NCBI GenBank assembly: GCA_038241115.1
Contig: JBBRGA010000127.1
Location: 1-10,106 of the forward strand
Length of the DNA stretch: 10,106 nt
Reading direction: 5' to 3'
Source of the DNA: JANYJJ01 sp038241115
Lineage (GTDB): Bacteria; Pseudomonadota; Gammaproteobacteria; Burkholderiales; Burkholderiaceae_C
How positions within the stretch are numbered: the first letter of the stretch is position 1; each line of letters opens with the position of its first letter. This document shows positions 5,963 to 10,106 of the stretch, piece after piece. The notes below the pieces were generated by a model. That model did not search any database. It saw nothing but the letters and a program-made list of their open reading frames with translations, and was not told where the DNA came from. The position numbers and the translations under genes were made by a program.

Positions 5963-7276
5963 ATGATTCGCTATCTCAAACGCGGCAAAGACGCCGCCTC
6001 GATCGCCGCTGCCGATGCGCAAGTGCGCAGCACGGTTGAAGGCATTCTGAAAAACATCGAGCAGCGCGGCGATGACGCCGTGCGCGAGTACTCGAAAAAG
6101 TTTGACCAGTGGGACCCCGCCAGCTTCACCCTGAGTCAAGGCGACATTGAAGCGGCCGTCAAACAGCTGTCAGCGCGAGAAATTGAAGACATCCAATTTG
6201 CACAAACTCAAATCCGCAACTTTGCGCAAATCCAGCGCAACAGCATGGTGGACGTAGAAGTGGAAACCTTGCCTGGCGTGGTGCTGGGCCACAAGCACAT
6301 TCCCATGAACGCGGTGGGTTGCTACATCCCGGGTGGCAAGTATCCGCTCATCGCCTCGGCCCACATGAGCGTGCTGACAGCCAAAGTGGCCGGTGTGAAG
6401 CGCGTGGTGTCCACCGCGCCGCCGTATCACGGCAAACCGCACCCGGCCATCGTTGCGGCAATGCACTTTGCAGGCGCCGATGAGATTTTGGTTTTGGGCG
6501 GCGTGCAGGCAGTGGCGGCCATGGCCATAGGCACCGCCAGCATCAAACCGGTGGACATGCTGGTGGGCCCCGGCAACATGTACGTGGCAGAAGCAAAGCG
6601 CCAGTTGTACGGCCGCGTCGGCATCGATTTGTTTGCTGGCCCCACCGAAACCTTGGTGATTGCCGATGAATCGGTGGACGGCGAAATGTGCGCCGTCGAT
6701 TTGCTCGGCCAGGCCGAACACGGCCCCACTTCACCCGCCATTTTGTTGACCAACAGCGAAAAGCTGGCTCGCGACACCATGGCCGAAGTAGAGCGGCAAT
6801 TGGCAATATTGCCGACCGCAGAAATTGCGCGCCAATCATGGGCCGACTACGGCGAAGTGATTGTTTGCGACACGCTGGACGAAATGATTGCAACCGCTGA
6901 CGACATCGCCTCAGAGCATGTGCAAGTCATGACCAGCGACCCGAATGTGTTTTTGAACCGCATGACCAATTACGGCGCGCTCTTTCTCGGCCCGCGTACC
7001 AACGTGAGCTACGGCGACAAAGTCATTGGCACCAACCACACACTGCCCACCAACAAAAACGCCCGCTACACCGGAGGACTGTGGGTCGGCAAATTCTTGA
7101 AAACCTGCACTTACCAGCGCGTGCTCACAGACCAAGCCAGCGCGATGATTGGCGAGTACTGCTCGCGCTTGTGCCACATGGAAAACTTTGCTGGGCACGG
7201 CGAGCAAGCCAATCTGCGCGTACGCAGATACGGCAACCGCGATGTGGCTTGGTATGAGCCCGTGCAGCCTTTGTGA
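5963..7276 (+). CDS. Histidinol-dehydrogenase-family NAD-dependent dehydrogenase (HpsN-like, catabolic)
   Basis: A 437-residue soluble enzyme of the HisD family, close in length to E. coli HisD (434). The family's four-electron chemistry is alcohol to aldehyde to acid with two NAD+. Residues matching the E. coli zinc site are Q250 and H253 in G-Q-A-E-H-G-P, D352 in Y-G-D-K and H412 in A-G-H-G; the catalytic pair is E318-H319 in S-E-H-V. The nucleotide-binding region includes V-G-P-G-N-M-Y-V-A-E-A-K-R (201-213). No his genes are nearby; it lies with an SDR and a LacI regulator, so a catabolic role is likely. HpsN, which oxidises (R)-2,3-dihydroxypropane-1-sulfonate to sulfolactate, is the best-known such relative. 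The ATG at 5963 is chosen because of the AGGTCA site at 5951-5956 and because residue 1 aligns with the family; the longer GTG reading from 5855 lacks both. Family is firm; substrate is inference. Confidence 0.85.
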   Translation: MIRYLKRGKDAASIAAADAQVRSTVEGILKNIEQRGDDAVREYSKKFDQWDPASFTLSQGDIEAAVKQLSAREIEDIQFAQTQIRNFAQIQRNSMVDVEVETLPGVVLGHKHIPMNAVGCYIPGGKYPLIASAHMSVLTAKVAGVKRVVSTAPPYHGKPHPAIVAAMHFAGADEILVLGGVQAVAAMAIGTASIKPVDMLVGPGNMYVAEAKRQLYGRVGIDLFAGPTETLVIADESVDGEMCAVDLLGQAEHGPTSPAILLTNSEKLARDTMAEVERQLAILPTAEIARQSWADYGEVIVCDTLDEMIATADDIASEHVQVMTSDPNVFLNRMTNYGALFLGPRTNVSYGDKVIGTNHTLPTNKNARYTGGLWVGKFLKTCTYQRVLTDQASAMIGEYCSRLCHMENFAGHGEQANLRVRRYGNRDVAWYEPVQPL

Positions 7277-8067
7277 AAGTCAGTGTGTCTGCGTCTTCGT
7301 CAACTTCATTGCCCACCACCCCGAGCTTTCGTCTCGATGGCCGACGCGCCGTAGTGGCGGGCGCGGGCCGCGGCCTGGGTGCGGCGGCTGCGGCGGCATT
7401 GGCAGATGCGGGCGCAACCGTGACCTTGGCGGCGCGCTCACGCGATGAGTTGAATGCGTTGGCGCAGACCATCCGTGCGCGTGGCGGTCAATGTGAGGTT
7501 CTGGTGCTGGACGTGACCGACTCGGCCGCCGTGACGCGTGAAATCAAGGCACACGGGCCGTTCGATGTGCTGGTCAACAGTGCAGGCACCAACCGCCCGG
7601 CTCTGCTCACTGAAACGCCAGATCAAGACATCGATCAAGTTTTTGACCTCAACGTGAAGGCCGCGTTTTACTTGGCGCGCGAAGTAGCCCGTGGCTTGAT
7701 AGCTGCCGAACGGCCCGGGTCGCTGATCACGCTGTCATCGCAAATGGGTTTGGTGGGCAGCACGCGCCGTTCGGTTTACTGCGCGTCCAAACACGCGGTG
7801 GAAGGCATGACCAAAGCGTTGGCTTGGGAACTGGGGCCGCACGGCATTCGGGTGAACACCATCTGCCCCACCTTCATCACCACACTGCTGACGGCACCCA
7901 TGTTGGCGCAGCCAGCTTTCATGGACATGGTGGTGAGCAGAATAGCGCTGGGCCGTATCGGCCGCGTAGACGAAATCATGGGCGCGGTGGTGTTTCTGGC
8001 AAGCGATGCGTCCAGCCTGATGACAGGCAGCGCGCTGGTGCTGGACGGTGGATGGACCGCTGCATGA
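7273..8067 (+). CDS. Short-chain dehydrogenase/reductase (SDR), classical type
   Basis: A 264-residue classical SDR that interconverts an alcohol and a carbonyl. The Rossmann motif is G-A-G-R-G-L-G (30-36). Other marks are V-N-S-A-G (101-105), N127, catalytic S156, and Y169 with K173 in Y-C-A-S-K. The C-terminal L-D-G-G-W is typical of the family. R55 just after the second beta strand (A-A-R-S) suggests NADP(H) rather than NAD(H). The GTG start at 7273 overlaps the preceding stop as GTGA, indicating translational coupling with the HisD-like enzyme. The first 18 residues are a Ser/Thr-rich extension before the usual SDR start, so a later start (GTG 7285 or TTG 7309) is possible. In DHPS-using bacteria a separate dehydrogenase handles the C2 hydroxyl to invert stereochemistry; this gene could play that part here, but the sequence does not prove it. 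Confidence 0.87.
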   Translation: MKVSVSASSSTSLPTTPSFRLDGRRAVVAGAGRGLGAAAAAALADAGATVTLAARSRDELNALAQTIRARGGQCEVLVLDVTDSAAVTREIKAHGPFDVLVNSAGTNRPALLTETPDQDIDQVFDLNVKAAFYLAREVARGLIAAERPGSLITLSSQMGLVGSTRRSVYCASKHAVEGMTKALAWELGPHGIRVNTICPTFITTLLTAPMLAQPAFMDMVVSRIALGRIGRVDEIMGAVVFLASDASSLMTGSALVLDGGWTAA

Positions 8068-8086
8068 CGCTGCAAAACCGCGCGCG

Positions 8087-9148
8087 ATGAAAGCCAACAT
8101 CACCTCCTTCGACGTAGCCCGTTTGGCCGACGTGTCGCAGTCGGCGGTAAGCCGATCGTTCACTCCCGGCGCGAGCGTGTCGGAGCTGACGCGGCGCAAG
8201 GTGCTGGATGCGGCGCGCAAGCTGGGCTACCGCCCCAACGCGCACGCTCGCAGCTTGATCACCAAACGCTCGCGCATCATTGGTTTGGTGTTGTCGTACC
8301 TGGAAAACTTGTTCTACCCGTTGGCGCTGGAACGCTTGGCTACACGCCTGCAACGTGACGGGTATCACGTGCTGCTTTTCATCACGCCCCTTGAGGACAC
8401 CGATGAATTGGTGGGCGAAATTTTGCAGTACCACGTGGACGGTATCGTCATGGCAGCGACCACTTTGTCGTCAGGCTTGGCGCGTCAGTGCGCAGACGCC
8501 AGCATCCCGGTGGTGCTGTTCAACCGGGTGATGGCAGCAGGTGCGAAAGCGGGTAACAGCGGCGCGGTGAGTTCTGTCAGCTCGGTGCGTTCTGACAACG
8601 TCGCCGGTGGCCGCGCGGTGGCGAAGTTTTTGGCCGATGCAGGGCATCAACGTTGCGCCTATATCGCAGGCAACGAAGAGTCGTCTACCAACCTGGAACG
8701 CGAACGCGGATTTCGCGAAGGCTTGGCCGCAGCGGGTTTGCGTATTTGGGGCCGCACGGTGGGCAACTACGATTTTGAGCAAGCCCGCAGCGCCACGCGC
8801 GAACTGTTTCAAAACCAAAACGAACGCCCTGACGCGGTGTTCGTGGCCAGCGACCACATGGCCTTCGCGGTGATGGACACACTGCGCTTCGAATTGAAAC
8901 TGCGGGTGCCAGAAGACGTGTCTGTGGTGGGTTTTGACAACGTGCCGCAAGCTGCTTGGGACAGCTACAGCCTGACCACCGTAGAGCAGCCGATAGACCC
9001 GATGATTGAAGCCACCGTGAGCCTGCTGCAAAACTATCTGCGCGACGACCTGCTGCAGCAAAGCGAAGACGTGATCGTGCCAGGGCAGCTGATTGTTCGC
9101 GGCTCGGCACGTTTCAAAGCAGGGGCAGGGGCAGGGGCAGGCTTATGA
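8087..9148 (+). CDS. LacI-family transcriptional regulator
   Basis: A 353-residue repressor or activator. Residues 6-25 are the helix-turn-helix (F-D-V-A-R-L-A-D-V-S-Q-S-A-V-S-R-S-F), followed by the hinge N-A-H-A-R-S-L (51-57) that inserts a leucine in the operator minor groove. From about 63 to 342 is the periplasmic-binding-protein-like effector domain (I-I-G-L-V-L, F-Y-P, D-G-I-V-M, S-D-N-V-A-G-G, V-G-F-D-N). The ATG at 8087 is preferred to the GTG at 8048 because it gives the normal LacI N-terminus, although no Shine-Dalgarno is obvious. It begins 19 bp after the SDR stop and ends in an ATGA overlap with the next gene. The C-terminus finishes with an Ala-Gly repeat from a hexanucleotide array. 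It probably controls this operon and the divergent SnoaL-like gene in response to a pathway intermediate or substrate. Confidence 0.92.
   Translation: MKANITSFDVARLADVSQSAVSRSFTPGASVSELTRRKVLDAARKLGYRPNAHARSLITKRSRIIGLVLSYLENLFYPLALERLATRLQRDGYHVLLFITPLEDTDELVGEILQYHVDGIVMAATTLSSGLARQCADASIPVVLFNRVMAAGAKAGNSGAVSSVSSVRSDNVAGGRAVAKFLADAGHQRCAYIAGNEESSTNLERERGFREGLAAAGLRIWGRTVGNYDFEQARSATRELFQNQNERPDAVFVASDHMAFAVMDTLRFELKLRVPEDVSVVGFDNVPQAAWDSYSLTTVEQPIDPMIEATVSLLQNYLRDDLLQQSEDVIVPGQLIVRGSARFKAGAGAGAGL
9121..9142 (+). repeat. Tandem hexanucleotide AGGGGC repeat
   Basis: Three full copies of aggggc (9121-9138) plus aggc (9139-9142) encode alternating Gly-Ala at the very end of the LacI-family protein. 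The array ends two bases before the next ATG, so its purines also supply the ribosome-binding site of the downstream gene. A change in copy number keeps the LacI frame and the ATGA overlap. Confidence 0.85.
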
Positions 9149-10095
9149 AAGGTTTCGACGCTGAGTTTGTTGACCTGGATCATTACATCCGCGTCATCAC
9201 CGATCGCATTTGGGAAGGCCGGCGCATAGACGACATCGAGCGCTACTACAGCGACGATTGCGCAGTAGAGACGCCGTCGTCTGTGACGATCGGCGTCCGA
9301 TCGGTCATCGACGGCACGCGCGCCACTTTGCTGGCGTTCCCAGACCGCCGCTTGCTGGCCGAAGACGTGATCGCCTCGGGCGACGAACTCGGCGGCTATC
9401 TGTCATCGCACCGCATCTTCAGCCCCATGACGCATGCGGGGCCGGGCGTGTTTGGAGCGGCCAGCGGCAAACCTGTTTATGCCCGCACCATTGCTGACTG
9501 CGTCTGCGTCAACAACCGAATCGTCCACGAATGGTTGGTTCGCGACCAGGCGGCGATTGCAAGGCAAATCGGCTCACACGAGCGCGATGTTGCGCAGCGT
9601 TGGTTGAACGAGCGGGACGGCTTTCACAAAGCTGCCATGCCGCCGGCACATCCGCCTTATGTGAGCTTTATCGACACCCACGCGCTGGCTGCGAACTATG
9701 CCGATGCGCATCGGCATGCATGGGCCGGAAAAGCGCTGAGCGCGAGCCATGCTGATGCCGTGATTACCGCCGTACCCGCAGGCGAAGCGAGGGTGGGTTT
9801 GGCTGCGTTGAACGCCTTCTGGCAGCACATGCGCACTGCATTTCCCGGCGGCGACTTCAGCGTTGAACACTTGGTGGCCAACACCCGCGCTGATAGAAAA
9901 ACCACAGCCGTGGCGATGCGTTGGCGCCTTCGAGCCACGCACCAAGGCGCAGGCCGCTACGGCGCACCCAGCGGGCGCAGCGTCGATATTTTGGGCATCC
10001 AACACGCAGAATTTGAAAACGGCAAAGTGGTGCGCGAATGGGTGCTGATCGACGATGTGGCGGTCTGGATGCAAGTGCTCGAAAGCAACGGCTGA
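9145..10095 (+). CDS. Second two-domain SnoaL/NTF2-like protein
   Basis: A 316-residue soluble protein with no signal peptide. The first SnoaL-like domain (about 10-140) contains Y-Y-S-D-D-C-A-V, A-F-P-D-R-R-L, S-S-H-R and the closing V-N-N-R-I-V-H-E-W-L-V-R-D. The second (about 180-312) contains A-F-P-G-G-D-F, M-R-W-R-L-R, S-G-R-S-V-D-I-L-G-I and E-N-G-K-V-V-R-E-W-V-L-I-D-D. The domain order resembles that of the divergent protein at 4712-5752, but local motifs differ, so they are not a recent duplication. Its start overlaps the LacI-family stop as ATGA, so expression is probably coupled. The operon may continue beyond the window: only 11 bases follow the stop and no terminator is seen. The fold family is recognisable; the reaction is unknown. 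Confidence 0.75.
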   Translation: MKGFDAEFVDLDHYIRVITDRIWEGRRIDDIERYYSDDCAVETPSSVTIGVRSVIDGTRATLLAFPDRRLLAEDVIASGDELGGYLSSHRIFSPMTHAGPGVFGAASGKPVYARTIADCVCVNNRIVHEWLVRDQAAIARQIGSHERDVAQRWLNERDGFHKAAMPPAHPPYVSFIDTHALAANYADAHRHAWAGKALSASHADAVITAVPAGEARVGLAALNAFWQHMRTAFPGGDFSVEHLVANTRADRKTTAVAMRWRLRATHQGAGRYGAPSGRSVDILGIQHAEFENGKVVREWVLIDDVAVWMQVLESNG

Positions 10096-10106
10096 AGACC
10101 TGCGCC

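Noticed and set aside
5963..7276. Histidine biosynthesis hisD
   Set aside because: Catalytic residues fit the family, but no other his genes flank it and the partners (SDR, LacI, SnoaL) are catabolic in type; HpsN-like catabolic function is preferred.
1..10106. CRISPR arrays, insertion sequences, tRNA or rRNA genes
   Set aside because: No spaced direct-repeat series, transposase motifs, terminal inverted repeats of IS type or tRNA-like cloverleaf were seen on either strand by eye.

Overview
The window looks like chromosomal DNA of a Gram-negative proteobacterium. The likeliest group is Betaproteobacteria, Burkholderiales/Comamonadaceae-like. This rests on high GC coding sequence, Tat and Sec signal peptides, a periplasmic c-type cytochrome and gene families typical of facultative sulfur oxidisers. 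No other taxonomic marker is present. Coding density is very high: the two longest gaps are about 231 bp (1207-1437) and 210 bp (5753-5962), and neither contains a gene.

The left half (1-4732) is an inorganic-sulfur module whose genes resemble accessory members of sox clusters. On the minus strand, a metallo-beta-lactamase-fold hydrolase (SoxH-like, 232-1206) is coupled by a GTGA overlap to a Tat-exported thioredoxin-like protein (SoxW/TlpA-like, 1-235) that runs off the left edge. Divergent from them, on the plus strand, are a small monohaem cytochrome c (1438-1767) and the flavoprotein of sulfide:cytochrome c oxidoreductase (FccB/SoxF, 1780-3060). A hairpin at 3072-3105 separates this pair from a convergent YeeE/YedE-family sulfur-compound transporter (3119-4234). 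A divergent ArsR-family regulator (4352-4732) shares its upstream region with the transporter, and a strong inverted repeat (4247-4276) there is a good candidate operator. The inferred picture is a regulator sensing a reactive sulfur species, a permease moving thiosulfate or sulfur, and periplasmic enzymes oxidising sulfide and keeping thiols reduced.

The right half (4712-10095) is a catabolic cluster of a different kind. A two-domain SnoaL/NTF2-like protein (4712-5752, minus) is divergent from a tightly packed plus-strand operon. That operon holds a histidinol-dehydrogenase-family enzyme (HpsN-like, 5963-7276), an SDR dehydrogenase (7273-8067), a LacI-family regulator (8087-9148) and a second, dissimilar two-domain SnoaL-like protein (9145-10095). 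Two junctions are 4-bp overlaps (GTGA, ATGA). HisD-family enzymes outside histidine operons include HpsN, which oxidises the sulfonate 2,3-dihydroxypropane-1-sulfonate (DHPS) to sulfolactate. Its position next to sulfur-oxidation genes makes a sulfonate or related polyol substrate plausible but unproven.

The most promising candidate for something undescribed is this right-hand cluster, with two unrelated double-SnoaL proteins, a HisD-like double dehydrogenase, an SDR and a local repressor. The non-coding signals worth checking are the inverted repeats at 4247-4276 and 5875-5899, the 13-bp triple repeat at 1227-1265 and the hexanucleotide repeat at 9121-9142.
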